The translations under genes and the position numbers were made by a program. A DNA stretch of 15,125 nt from Firmicutes bacterium CAG:555 (GTDB lineage Bacteria > Bacillota > Clostridia > Oscillospirales > Oscillospiraceae): positions 28,876-44,000 of the forward strand of contig HF986913.1 in assembly GCA_000431075.1 (NCBI GenBank), given 5' to 3'. Under the pieces are notes generated by a model. The model had not been told where the DNA came from, did not search any database, and worked only from the letters and a program-made list of their open reading frames with translations. Each line of letters starts with the position of its first letter. Position 1 is the first letter of the stretch. Below are positions 1 to 6,306 of this stretch, piece after piece.

Positions 1-1
1 C

Positions 2-103
2 ACCCCAGACACCCCCGCGCCCGCCGATGATGACATCGGACCCCGTCGCATAAAAAAAGCACCTCTTTCGAGGTGCGGCGCCTGCAAGAGCGGTGCGAAA
101 TAG
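2..103 (+). CDS. 3' end of an unidentified convergent gene (partial, tentative)
   Basis: An open frame enters from the left edge and stops at TAG 101-103, giving 33 residues: a Pro/Asp/Ala-rich stretch (residues 1-11), then IGPRR, then a short Cys-containing end (CGACKSGAK). A plus-strand gene ending here would fit the bidirectional terminator that follows at 160-198 and make it convergent with rplQ. I do not recognise the protein. Residues 12-16 (IGPRR) and the last 8 residues lie in DNA that is an inverted, diverged copy of the end of rplQ and the bases after it, so the C-terminus may be recently acquired. A hairpin with an A-run lies inside the frame (52-76). The fragment may be non-coding; only its upstream part would settle it. 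Confidence 0.35.
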   Translation, partial: TPDTPAPADDDIGPRRIKKAPLSRCGACKSGAK

Positions 104-107
104 GAAA
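35..107 (+). repeat. Left copy of an inverted duplication of the rplQ end
   Basis: Positions 35-49 (plus strand) match the minus strand of 310-324 exactly over 15 bases. Positions 78-107 match the minus strand of 238-267 at 26 of 30 bases. The two matches are in the same order in both copies. The segment between them is 28 bases here and 42 bases in the other copy and does not align. The four mismatches (at 90, 94, 97 and 101) are all transitions, and they give G.U pairs when the plus strand is read as RNA. The right copy contains the normal end of L17, so this left copy is probably the derived one. Confidence 0.7.
52..76 (-). terminator. Rho-independent terminator, third hairpin after rplQ
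   Basis: On the minus strand a perfect 7-bp stem (GCACCTC/GAGGTGC, 59-76) with a GAAA loop is followed at once by seven T residues (58-52). This is a textbook intrinsic terminator for leftward transcription. It lies about 195 bases beyond the rplQ stop, so it would act as a backstop for read-through. It also overlaps the tentative convergent reading frame. Confidence 0.75.
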
Positions 108-159
108 CTGTCATTCATTTTAGTTTTGAGTGAGCTATTTTTCGTTCAGACAAAACAGC

Positions 160-198
160 AAAAATCGGGCAATACTTTGTGTATTACCCGATTTTTTT
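160..198. terminator. Bidirectional terminator between convergent units
   Basis: Inner stem 171-175/181-185, outer stem 160-169/187-196, one C.A mismatch (170/186) and a 5-base loop. The plus strand ends in a run of seven T (192-198) and the minus strand in a run of five T (164-160), so the structure can stop transcription both ways. It is the clearest end signal for the ribosomal protein operon and would also serve a gene arriving from the left. Confidence 0.8.
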
Positions 199-213
199 GT
201 GAAGTATGGGCGG

Positions 214-240
214 AAAAGAGCCGGTCAAAACCGGCTTTTT
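214..240. terminator. First hairpin after rplQ, terminator-like
   Basis: A 7-bp stem, AGCCGGT (219-225) with ACCGGCT (230-236), and a 4-base loop. On the plus strand it runs into five T (236-240). On the minus strand it is followed by CTTTTCC, a weaker tract. For the rplQ transcript it is the first of three hairpins and probably a partial terminator. For the opposite strand it looks like a full one. Confidence 0.6.
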
Positions 241-324
241 CCTGTTTTGCGCCGTTCTTGCAGGCGCAAATCAGACCAGCTCGATGACTGCCATCTCGGC
301 TGCATCGCCGCGACGGGGTCCGAT
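238..324 (-). repeat. Right copy of the inverted duplication (rplQ 3' end)
   Basis: This copy covers the IGPRR codons of L17 (324-310), the remaining L17 codons and stop, and the bases just after the stop (267-238). It matches 35-107 in inverted orientation over two blocks of 15/15 and 26/30 bases. The standard L17 ending (LGPRRGDAAEM...IELV type) is intact here, so this is taken as the parental copy. The post-stop block also forms a small local hairpin (GCGCC with GGCGC). Confidence 0.7.
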
Positions 325-612
325 ACGAGTGATGCGGGTGTAGCCGCCGTTGCGGTCGGCATACTTGACTGCAATCTCGTCAAAGGTCTTCTTGGCAATG
401 TCTTCACGAGTGATGAAGGACAGTGCCTGACGGTAGGCTGCCAGATCCTTCTTCTTGCCAAGGCTTATCATTTTCTCGGCGAGGGGTGCGATCTCCTTTG
501 CACGGGTGACGGTGGTCTCCATGCGGCCCTTATCGAGCAGATCGGTGACCTGCTGACGGAGCATGGCCATGCGCTGATCGGTCGGCTTGCCGAGCTTTCT
601 TGTTCCGGGCAT
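271..612 (-). CDS. rplQ: 50S ribosomal protein L17
   Basis: The 113-residue product starts MPGTRKLGKPTDQR and ends with the family's GPRRGDAAEMAVIELV-type tail, the usual bacterial L17 length and ends. L17 binds 23S rRNA near the exit side of the large subunit and is the normal last gene of the alpha operon. The ATG at 612 has a GGAGG about 10 bases upstream. The gene follows rpoA after 32 bases with no terminator between them. Its final codons belong to the inverted duplication with 35-107, but the protein itself looks intact. Confidence 0.97.
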   Translation of the reverse strand: MPGTRKLGKPTDQRMAMLRQQVTDLLDKGRMETTVTRAKEIAPLAEKMISLGKKKDLAAYRQALSFITREDIAKKTFDEIAVKYADRNGGYTRITRIGPRRGDAAEMAVIELV

Positions 613-644
613 TTTCGGTTTTCCTCCTTGTTAGAGTAGGTAAA

Positions 645-1595
645 TTACTGATTGTCCTCGTCCGCAAGAGACAGTCCCATCTGTGCGAGCTTGTGCTCGA
701 CCTCTTCGAGGGACTTGCGGCCAAGGTTGCGGACCTTTATCATCTCGTCCTGAGTCTTGGAGATAAGATCCTCAACAGTATTGATGTTTGCACGCTTGAG
801 GCAGTTGAAGCTTCTAACGGACAGGTCAAGCTCTTCGATGGTCATCTCGAGCACCTTGTCACGCTGCTGCTCGGTCCTTTCAACCACGGTGGGGTGGTTG
901 CCGACGGTATCGGACAGATCGGTGAACAGGGTGAAGTGGTCGCAAAGGATCTTCGCGCCGAGAGAGACTGCATCACGAGCGGTGATGGTCTTGTCCGTCC
1001 ATACCTCGATGGTCAGCTTATCAAAGTCCGTCTGATTACCGACACGGGTATTTTCAACGGAGTAGTTGACCTTGAGGACGGGAGTGTAGATAGAATCAAC
1101 AGGGATGGTCCCGATTGCGGTCTGAGGATTCTTGTTCTTGTCGGCGGAGACATAGCCACGGCCGTGATCGAAGGTGAGCTCCATGGAGAGCGCACCGTCG
1201 GGCTCAAGTGTAGCTATGGGCTGCTCGGGATTGAGAACCTCGACCTCTGCGTCCGTCTTGATGTCGCCGGCGGTGACAACGCCTTCGCCCACGGCTTCAA
1301 TGTAGACGGTTTTTGCTCCCTCACTGTGAAGACGGGCGATGATGCTCTTAATATTAAGAACGATCTCCGTCACATCTTCCTTGACACCGGGAATGGTGGA
1401 GAACTCATGCTGGACACCGTTTATTCTGATGCTGGTGACAGCAGTGCCGGGAAGGGAGGACAGCAAAACCCTGCGCAGAGAGTTACCAAGTGTCGTACCG
1501 TAGCCACGCTCGAGCGGCTCGATCACATACTTGCCGTAGTAGCTTTCGTTCGGAGTTTCAATACACTCTATACGCGGCTTTTCTATTTCGATCAT
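645..1595 (-). CDS. rpoA: DNA-directed RNA polymerase subunit alpha
   Basis: A 316-residue alpha subunit. The N-terminal assembly domain (about 1-230) contains the LGNSLRRVLLSSLPG segment (36-50) needed for dimerisation and for contact with beta and beta-prime. After a linker, the C-terminal domain (about 250-310) carries SVRSFNCLKRANI, with R261 and N264 in the positions used to bind promoter UP elements, and RNLGRKS (289-295). The length is typical of Bacillota. The ATG at 1595 has a GGAGG about 13 bases upstream, slightly far. It sits between rpsD and rplQ, the standard alpha-operon position, so polymerase and ribosome synthesis are tied together. Confidence 0.98.
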   Translation of the reverse strand: MIEIEKPRIECIETPNESYYGKYVIEPLERGYGTTLGNSLRRVLLSSLPGTAVTSIRINGVQHEFSTIPGVKEDVTEIVLNIKSIIARLHSEGAKTVYIEAVGEGVVTAGDIKTDAEVEVLNPEQPIATLEPDGALSMELTFDHGRGYVSADKNKNPQTAIGTIPVDSIYTPVLKVNYSVENTRVGNQTDFDKLTIEVWTDKTITARDAVSLGAKILCDHFTLFTDLSDTVGNHPTVVERTEQQRDKVLEMTIEELDLSVRSFNCLKRANINTVEDLISKTQDEMIKVRNLGRKSLEEVEHKLAQMGLSLADEDNQ

Positions 1596-1675
1596 ATTAA
1601 AATATAACCCTCCTTATTAAGTTCGACGCTTATGCGCCTGCAATTGTTCAGCTTACCAATTTGAGGGTGTCTGTA

Positions 1676-2299
1676 TTACTTAGAGTACAACTCGACGATG
1701 AGGTGCTCCTCGATGGGGAGGTCGATGTCATCACGAGCAGGAACACCGACGACCTTTGCGATCTGGTTGTTTGCATCGTACTCAAGCCACTTGGGTGCGG
1801 GACGAGAGCTGTTTGCCTCAATGTTTGCCTTGATCTTTTCAAGACCGCGGCTGCTCTCTTTAAGGGTAATAACCATGCCGGGCTTTACCTGGTAGCTGGG
1901 GATGTTGACCTTGCGGCCGTTAACGGTAAAATGACCGTGGCTGACCATCTGGCGAGCCTCCGCACGGCTCATTGCAAAGCCGAGACGGTAAACGACATTG
2001 TCCAGGCGGCACTCGAGAATGCTCAGCAGATTCTCGCCGGTCTTGCCCTGGCGGCGCTCTGCCATCTCGTAGTAGCTGCGGAACTGGCTCTCGAGAACAC
2101 CGTAGTATCTCTTTGCCTTCTGCTTCTCACGAAGCTGCTGGCCGTACTCGGAGCTCTTGCTGCGTCCCTGACCATGCTGTCCGGGAGGATAAGATCTGTT
2201 CTCAAGTGCGCATTTGGTGTAGCAGCGATCGCCCTTCAGAAAGAGCTTCTGACCCTCTCTGCGGCACATGCGGCATACTGCTTCAGTATATCTTGCCAT
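1676..2299 (-). CDS. rpsD: 30S ribosomal protein S4, zinc-binding form
   Basis: The 207-residue S4 starts MARYTEAVCRMCRREG. Cys9, Cys12, Cys26 and Cys30 form the zinc knuckle of the cysteine-containing S4 class. An S4 RNA-binding domain follows (about 95-160, with SRAEARQMVSHGHFTVNG). S4 is a primary assembly protein on the 16S rRNA 5' domain. Unlike in Bacillus subtilis, where rpsD stands alone, it sits inside the alpha operon between rpsK and rpoA, as in clostridia and enterobacteria. The 80 bases to rpoA hold no obvious terminator or convincing promoter. Confidence 0.97.
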   Translation of the reverse strand: MARYTEAVCRMCRREGQKLFLKGDRCYTKCALENRSYPPGQHGQGRSKSSEYGQQLREKQKAKRYYGVLESQFRSYYEMAERRQGKTGENLLSILECRLDNVVYRLGFAMSRAEARQMVSHGHFTVNGRKVNIPSYQVKPGMVITLKESSRGLEKIKANIEANSSRPAPKWLEYDANNQIAKVVGVPARDDIDLPIEEHLIVELYSK

Positions 2300-2318
2300 T
2301 TGTGTTTCCCTCCTTCAA

Positions 2319-2717
2319 TTAGACACGACGACGCTTCGGAGGACGGCAGCCATTGTGAGGAATGGGGGTGACATCCTTGATCATCGTTACTTCCAGACCT
2401 GCGGTCTGAAGTGCACGGATGGCTGCTTCACGACCTGAACCGGGTCCCTTGACGAATACTTCGACGGTCTTCAGACCATGCTCCATTGCTGCCTTAGCGG
2501 CAGTCTCGGCTGCGGTCTGTGCTGCGAAGGGAGTGGACTTTCTGCTGCCACGGAAACCCATGCCGCCGGCAGATGCCCAAGACAGTGCGTTGCCCTGGGT
2601 GTCGGTGATGGTGACCATGGTGTTATTGAAGGAAGAGCTGATATGAACCTGGCCCTTTTCAATGTTCTTACGCTCTCTGCGGCGTGTTCTGACTTTTTTC
2701 TTTGCGTTTGCTGCCAT
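2319..2717 (-). CDS. rpsK: 30S ribosomal protein S11
   Basis: A 132-residue S11 with a basic N-terminus (KKKVRTRRRERKN), the conserved HISSSFNNTMVTITD segment (25-39), the GPGSGREAAIRAL motif and the NGCRPPKRRRV C-terminus. S11 lies in the 30S platform, next to the Shine-Dalgarno helix and the E site. The ATG at 2717 follows rpsM by 15 bases, with a GGAGG near position 2729. Length and both ends match the family. Confidence 0.97.
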   Translation of the reverse strand: MAANAKKKVRTRRRERKNIEKGQVHISSSFNNTMVTITDTQGNALSWASAGGMGFRGSRKSTPFAAQTAAETAAKAAMEHGLKTVEVFVKGPGSGREAAIRALQTAGLEVTMIKDVTPIPHNGCRPPKRRRV

Positions 2718-2732
2718 AATTCATATCCCTCC

Positions 2733-3101
2733 TTACTTCTTCTTATTTGCGATGGTGCGTTTCGGACCCTTGCGAGTACGAGCGTTGGTCTTGCTGCGCT
2801 GTCCGCGGACAGGCAGGCCACGGCGATGACGCAGACCACGGTAGCAGCCGATCTCGGTCAGGCGCTTGATGTCAAGTGCTATCGAGCGGCGCAGGTCGCC
2901 TTCAACGATGAAGTGGTGGTCAATGCATTCACGCAGCTTGCTTTCTTCCTCTTCGGTGAGGTCCTTAACACGGGTGTCGGGGTTTATACCGGTCATTTCC
3001 AGTATTTTGTTTGCGCTGGTTCTGCCGATACCATAGACATAGGTCAGGCCTATCTCTATTCTCTTGTCCTTGGGCAGGTCAACGCCGGCTATACGTGCCA
3101 T
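2733..3101 (-). CDS. rpsM: 30S ribosomal protein S13
   Basis: A 122-residue S13 starting MARIAGVDLPKDKRIEIGLTY. It has the helix-turn-helix region, the GCYRGLRHRRGLPVRGQ motif and a lysine-rich C-terminal tail that reaches towards the P-site tRNA. S13 is in the 30S head and forms bridges to the 50S subunit. The ATG at 3101 has only an AAAGGA about 13 bases upstream, weaker than its neighbours. It follows a 115-base structured spacer after rpmJ, unusual spacing for this operon, which may mean it has its own control. Confidence 0.97.
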   Translation of the reverse strand: MARIAGVDLPKDKRIEIGLTYVYGIGRTSANKILEMTGINPDTRVKDLTEEEESKLRECIDHHFIVEGDLRRSIALDIKRLTEIGCYRGLRHRRGLPVRGQRSKTNARTRKGPKRTIANKKK

Positions 3102-3216
3102 ATTGATCGATCATTCCTTTCGATTTTTATTCCGCATTTTTGCGGGTCTTAGGGCTTATTCCCGCCGGAGGGAGCCTTAGGGCCCATGCGGGATTTTGTT
3201 TTATAAGGACAGGTGA
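3102..3216 (-). promoter_or_regulatory. Structured spacer upstream of rpsM
   Basis: 115 bases between rpmJ and rpsM. On the minus strand, TCCCGC (3193-3188) can pair with GCGGGA (3165-3160). A downstream hairpin, CCGCA/TGCGG with an AAAA loop, lies at 3145-3132. CCGCAT near 3192 could instead pair with ATGCGG at 3137-3132, so two mutually exclusive folds are possible. GCCCTAAG occurs twice. I see no T-run after either hairpin and no clear -35/-10 pair. A translational leader for rpsM is possible but unproven. Confidence 0.4.
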
Positions 3217-3330
3217 TTAGCCCTGTCTCTGCTTGTGCTTGGGGTTTTCGCAAATTACCATGACTTTGCCCTTGCGCTTAATGATCTTGCATTTTTCGCA
3301 CATAGGCTTCACGGAAGGTCTTACTTTCAT
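3217..3330 (-). CDS. rpmJ: 50S ribosomal protein L36, zinc-binding form
   Basis: A 37-residue protein starting MKVRPSVKPMCEKCKIIKRK and ending NPKHKQRQG. Cys11, Cys14, Cys27 and His32 make the CCCH zinc site of the metal-binding L36 paralogue. Length and sequence are typical. L36 binds 23S rRNA domains near the peptidyl transferase region. An AGGAGG lies just before the ATG at 3330, and only 12 bases separate it from infA, the standard infA-rpmJ pairing. Confidence 0.97.
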   Translation of the reverse strand: MKVRPSVKPMCEKCKIIKRKGKVMVICENPKHKQRQG

Positions 3331-3342
3331 TTGTTTTACCTC

Positions 3343-3561
3343 CTACTTGCTTCTCCAGGTGATGCGTCCGCGGGTCAGGTCATAGGGTGACATCTGAACC
3401 GTGACCTTATCTCCGGGGAGGATCCTGATGAAGTTCATTCTGAGCTTTCCCGAGATATGAGCCAGTATCGTGTGACCCTGACCGATATCAACGAGAAACA
3501 TCGTGTTGGGCAGGGACTCGACTACCGTGCCCTCGAGTTCGATTACATCGTCTTTTGCCAA
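3343..3561 (-). CDS. infA: Translation initiation factor IF-1 (TTG start)
   Basis: The 72-residue S1/OB-fold protein reads MAKDDVIELEGTVVESLPN and ends RGRITWRSK, the usual length for IF-1. It blocks the 30S A site during initiation and helps IF-2 and IF-3. The start codon is TTG (3561-3559): the conserved AKDD follows at once, an AGGAGG lies 9 bases upstream, and there is no better in-frame ATG nearby. A rare start on an initiation factor gene may tune its level. It lies between map (39-base gap) and rpmJ. The small KOW-domain gene found between map and infA in some Bacillota is absent. Confidence 0.96.
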   Translation of the reverse strand: MAKDDVIELEGTVVESLPNTMFLVDIGQGHTILAHISGKLRMNFIRILPGDKVTVQMSPYDLTRGRITWRSK

Positions 3562-3600
3562 AGTAAATTTCCTCCTGGTCGGCTTTGACGGAAGTCGCCG

Positions 3601-4377
3601 TCAGTCAATATTCTCTGCCATTGTTAAGATCTCGGGCTCACCGTCAGTGATACATATTGTATTTTCATAGTGAGCGGCGAGACTGCCGTCTACTGTCACG
3701 ACCGTCCAGTCGTTTCCGAGCACCTTCACATGGAAGTCGCCGACTGCAACCATCGGTTCGATGGCTATCGTCATTCCGGGAACGAGTCTGGGGTTGGGAC
3801 GCAGACCTTTTATATCGTAGTTCGGAACCTCGGGAGCTTCATGCATCTCGTGCCCGACGCCGTGACCGACATAGTCACGGATCACCGAGTAGCCGCGTCC
3901 CTCGACATATTCTTGTATTGCAGCGCCGATATCGCTTATGCGGTATCCGCTCTTTGCAAACTTGATGCCCTCGAAAAAGCTCTGTCTCGTTACCTCGATG
4001 AGCCTTTTGGCTTCGTCGGAGATCTCGCCGCAGGGGTAAGTTCCTGCGCAGTCGCCGACATAGCCGCCGAAGGTCGCTCCGACATCAACGGAGACTATGT
4101 CGCCGTTGCGGATGACCCTTTTGCCGGGGATGCCGTGGATCACTTCTTCGTTTATCGAAATGCAGGTGCTCGCCGGAAACCCGCCGTAGCCCTTGAAGGT
4201 CGGGATAGCGCGGGATTTCACGATAAATTCATTAACGGCCTTGTCGATCTGCTTTGTTGTCAGACCGTCGGCTATCGCAGCTCGGGCAACGGATCGTGCG
4301 CCGGCGGTTATTTTGCCCGCCTTGCGCATGATCTCTATTTCCCTCGGCGATTTGATGATGATGGGATCTCTGGACAT
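3601..4377 (-). CDS. map: Methionine aminopeptidase, type I
   Basis: The 258-residue enzyme removes the N-terminal methionine from nascent proteins. All five metal ligands are visible: Asp98 (SVDVG), Asp109 (VGDCA), His172 (GHGVGHE), Glu207 (IEPM) and Glu238 (HYENT). His81 (VIHG) matches the substrate-binding histidine. There is no N-terminal zinc-finger extension, so it is the short type Ia form. The ATG at 4377 lies 3 bases after the adk stop and lacks a strong ribosome binding site, so translation is probably coupled to adk. Confidence 0.97.
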   Translation of the reverse strand: MSRDPIIIKSPREIEIMRKAGKITAGARSVARAAIADGLTTKQIDKAVNEFIVKSRAIPTFKGYGGFPASTCISINEEVIHGIPGKRVIRNGDIVSVDVGATFGGYVGDCAGTYPCGEISDEAKRLIEVTRQSFFEGIKFAKSGYRISDIGAAIQEYVEGRGYSVIRDYVGHGVGHEMHEAPEVPNYDIKGLRPNPRLVPGMTIAIEPMVAVGDFHVKVLGNDWTVVTVDGSLAAHYENTICITDGEPEILTMAENID

Positions 4378-4380
4378 AGA

Positions 4381-5013
4381 TCAGATACCCAGCGCCGACT
4401 TGATGACTTCGGTCGTTGCCTCGATGGTAGGCTGATTTTCAACGCTCTTCAGCTTGCCACGGCTTGCATAGAAAGCCTTTAGAGGCTCGGTTTCCTTGTG
4501 ATAAGTCTCCAAGCGAGCCTTGACGGTCTCGGGAGCGTCGTCCTTGCGGATGGTGAGCTCACCGCCGCAGAAGTCACACTTGCCCTCGACCTTGGGGGGA
4601 TTGGAAACGATGTGGAAGGTCTGGCTGCATTCCTTGCAGGTCCTGCGGCCGGACATACGCTCGATGATGACTTCGTCGGCTATCTCAATGGACAGGGCGC
4701 AGTCAATGTCGATGCCCGACTTCTCCAGAGCCTCAGCCTGGGGAATGGTGCGGGGCATACCGTCGAGAATGTAACCGTTTGCACAGTCGGGTTCGGCCAG
4801 ACGCTCGTTCACGATTCCGATGATGACATCATCGGGGACGAGCTTGCCGCTCTCGACATATTCCTTTGCACGCAGGCCGACGGGAGTACCGTTCTTCATG
4901 GCTGCACGAAGGATGTTGCCGGTCGAAATGGTGGGGATATTCAGCAGCTTGCTGAGTATCTCTGCCTGAGTGCCTTTACCGGCGCCGGGAGCGCCTAAAA
5001 GTATTAGCTTCAT
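4381..5013 (-). CDS. adk: Adenylate kinase with zinc-binding lid
   Basis: A 210-residue enzyme that interconverts ATP plus AMP and two ADP. The P-loop GAPGAGKGT spans residues 7-15. The AMP-binding segment reads STGNILR (30-36), with Asn where many homologues have Asp. DGMPRT lies at 84-89 (usually DGFPRT). The lid has Cys126, Cys129, Cys146 and Cys149, the structural zinc site common in Gram-positive Adk. I take the ATG at 5013 as the start: it has a GAGGT about 7 bases upstream and gives the standard MKLILLGAPGAGKGT N-terminus. The GTG at 5022 would add MDK. The gene sits between secY and map, as in many bacteria. Confidence 0.97.
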   Translation of the reverse strand: MKLILLGAPGAGKGTQAEILSKLLNIPTISTGNILRAAMKNGTPVGLRAKEYVESGKLVPDDVIIGIVNERLAEPDCANGYILDGMPRTIPQAEALEKSGIDIDCALSIEIADEVIIERMSGRRTCKECSQTFHIVSNPPKVEGKCDFCGGELTIRKDDAPETVKARLETYHKETEPLKAFYASRGKLKSVENQPTIEATTEVIKSALGI

Positions 5014-5031
5014 TTTATCCACCTCTTGTTA

Positions 5032-6306
5032 TCAGCTAAGAAAGCCCTTGTAATTGCGCATCAGCATCTGTGCCTCGAGAGCTCTTACGGTCTCAAGTGC
5101 AACACCGACGACGATTATGATCGAGGTGCCGCCCAGAGACACGCCGCTCAGTGCGGCCTGCTGGCTGAAGTGTGCAATCAGAATGGGGACGACAGCGATG
5201 ATACTCAGATAGATAGCACCGAAGAGGGTGATCTTGTTGAGCACTCTTCTGATAAAGTCGCTGGTCGGCTTGCCGGGACGGAAGCCCGGAATGTAGCCGC
5301 CGTTCTTCTTCAGGTTGTTGGATACCTCTATGGGGTCGAACTGAATTGTCGAGTAGAAGTATGCGAAGAAGATTATCAGCAGGAAGTAAGCGATGGCATA
5401 GGGGATGGAGGTCGTGCTTGCCCATGCGCTGTCGCTGTGTCCGGTGAAGCCTGCGATGGTCGCAGGAATGGTTGCGATGGTCTGAGCGAAGATGATGGGG
5501 AGAACACCGCTCATGTTGACCTTCATGGGAAGGTGGGTGCTCTGGCCGCCGTACATCTTACGGCCGACCACACGCTTTGCGTACTGTACCGGGAGGCGGC
5601 GCTCGGAGTCGTTGATAATAACGATGAGCACGATCATGGCCAGTGCGCCGAGGAGCATCAGTGCCGTTACCCAAACGGGGGTGGTACCCTTTGCTGCGCT
5701 GCTTATCATATTGTAAACATCGGTCGGGAATCTGGAAACGATGCTTGCGAACAGAATGATCGAAATACCGTTGCCGATGCCGAACTCGGTGATCTGCTCA
5801 CCCAGCCACATGATAAGTGCGGAGCCGGAGGTGAAGGTCAGGATGATAACAATTGCAGCCCAGAGGGACTGTCCGTCGGTGGTCAGGAAGCCGTAGCCCT
5901 TGATCATCATGTAGTAAGCAAAGCCCTGGAGGAGGCCGATGCCTACGGTAGTGTAACGAGTGATGGCTGCGATCTTCTTCTTGCCTTCCTCGCCGCCTTC
6001 CTTGCTCAGATTGCCGAGCTTCGGGAATGCGATGCCCAGCAGCTGAATGATAATGGAAGCATTGATGTACGGCTGGATGGAAAGAGCAAAAATCGTTGCG
6101 TTAGCGAATGCGCCGCCGCTCATAACATTCAACATACCGAAGATGGTGTTCTGCATCGTATCGAAGTAGTTTCCAAGAGCATCGATGTTGACATAGGGAA
6201 CGGGGACTGCATTACCGAGGCGGTAGATCAGGATGACGAAAAGGGTAAACAGAATTTTTCTGCGTATATCTTCGGTCTTCCATGCGTTGCGCATTGTCTG
6301 CAGCAC
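5032..6306 (-). CDS. secY: Preprotein translocase subunit SecY (GTG start)
   Basis: A 424-residue membrane protein with about ten hydrophobic segments, the pore of the SecYEG channel that exports and inserts proteins. The N-terminus MLQTMRNAWKTEDIRRKILF is typical. The segment GEQITEFGIGNGIS and the cytosolic loop PGFRPGKPTSDFIRR, used for ribosome and SecA contact, are present. The GTG at 6306 directly follows the rplO stop, with GAGGTGATC about 8 bases upstream, a close match to the 16S 3' end. The ATG at 6294 would be too far from it. Its place after rplO and before adk is the standard one. Confidence 0.98.
   Translation of the reverse strand: MLQTMRNAWKTEDIRRKILFTLFVILIYRLGNAVPVPYVNIDALGNYFDTMQNTIFGMLNVMSGGAFANATIFALSIQPYINASIIIQLLGIAFPKLGNLSKEGGEEGKKKIAAITRYTTVGIGLLQGFAYYMMIKGYGFLTTDGQSLWAAIVIILTFTSGSALIMWLGEQITEFGIGNGISIILFASIVSRFPTDVYNMISSAAKGTTPVWVTALMLLGALAMIVLIVIINDSERRLPVQYAKRVVGRKMYGGQSTHLPMKVNMSGVLPIIFAQTIATIPATIAGFTGHSDSAWASTTSIPYAIAYFLLIIFFAYFYSTIQFDPIEVSNNLKKNGGYIPGFRPGKPTSDFIRRVLNKITLFGAIYLSIIAVVPILIAHFSQQAALSGVSLGGTSIIIVVGVALETVRALEAQMLMRNYKGFLS

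Noticed and set aside
78..267. A MITE-like mobile element bounded by 30-bp inverted repeats
   Set aside because: The right arm is the natural sequence after rplQ, the match continues into rplQ codons after a gap, and no target-site duplication is visible at the edges. An inverted duplication explains it better.
600..1607. A 335-codon plus-strand frame opposite rpoA
   Set aside because: Its full length mirrors rpoA, which has clear family motifs; no independent evidence.
1596..1675. A promoter in the rpsD-rpoA gap
   Set aside because: No -35/-10 pair with good spacing; only an AT-rich stretch next to the rpoA start.
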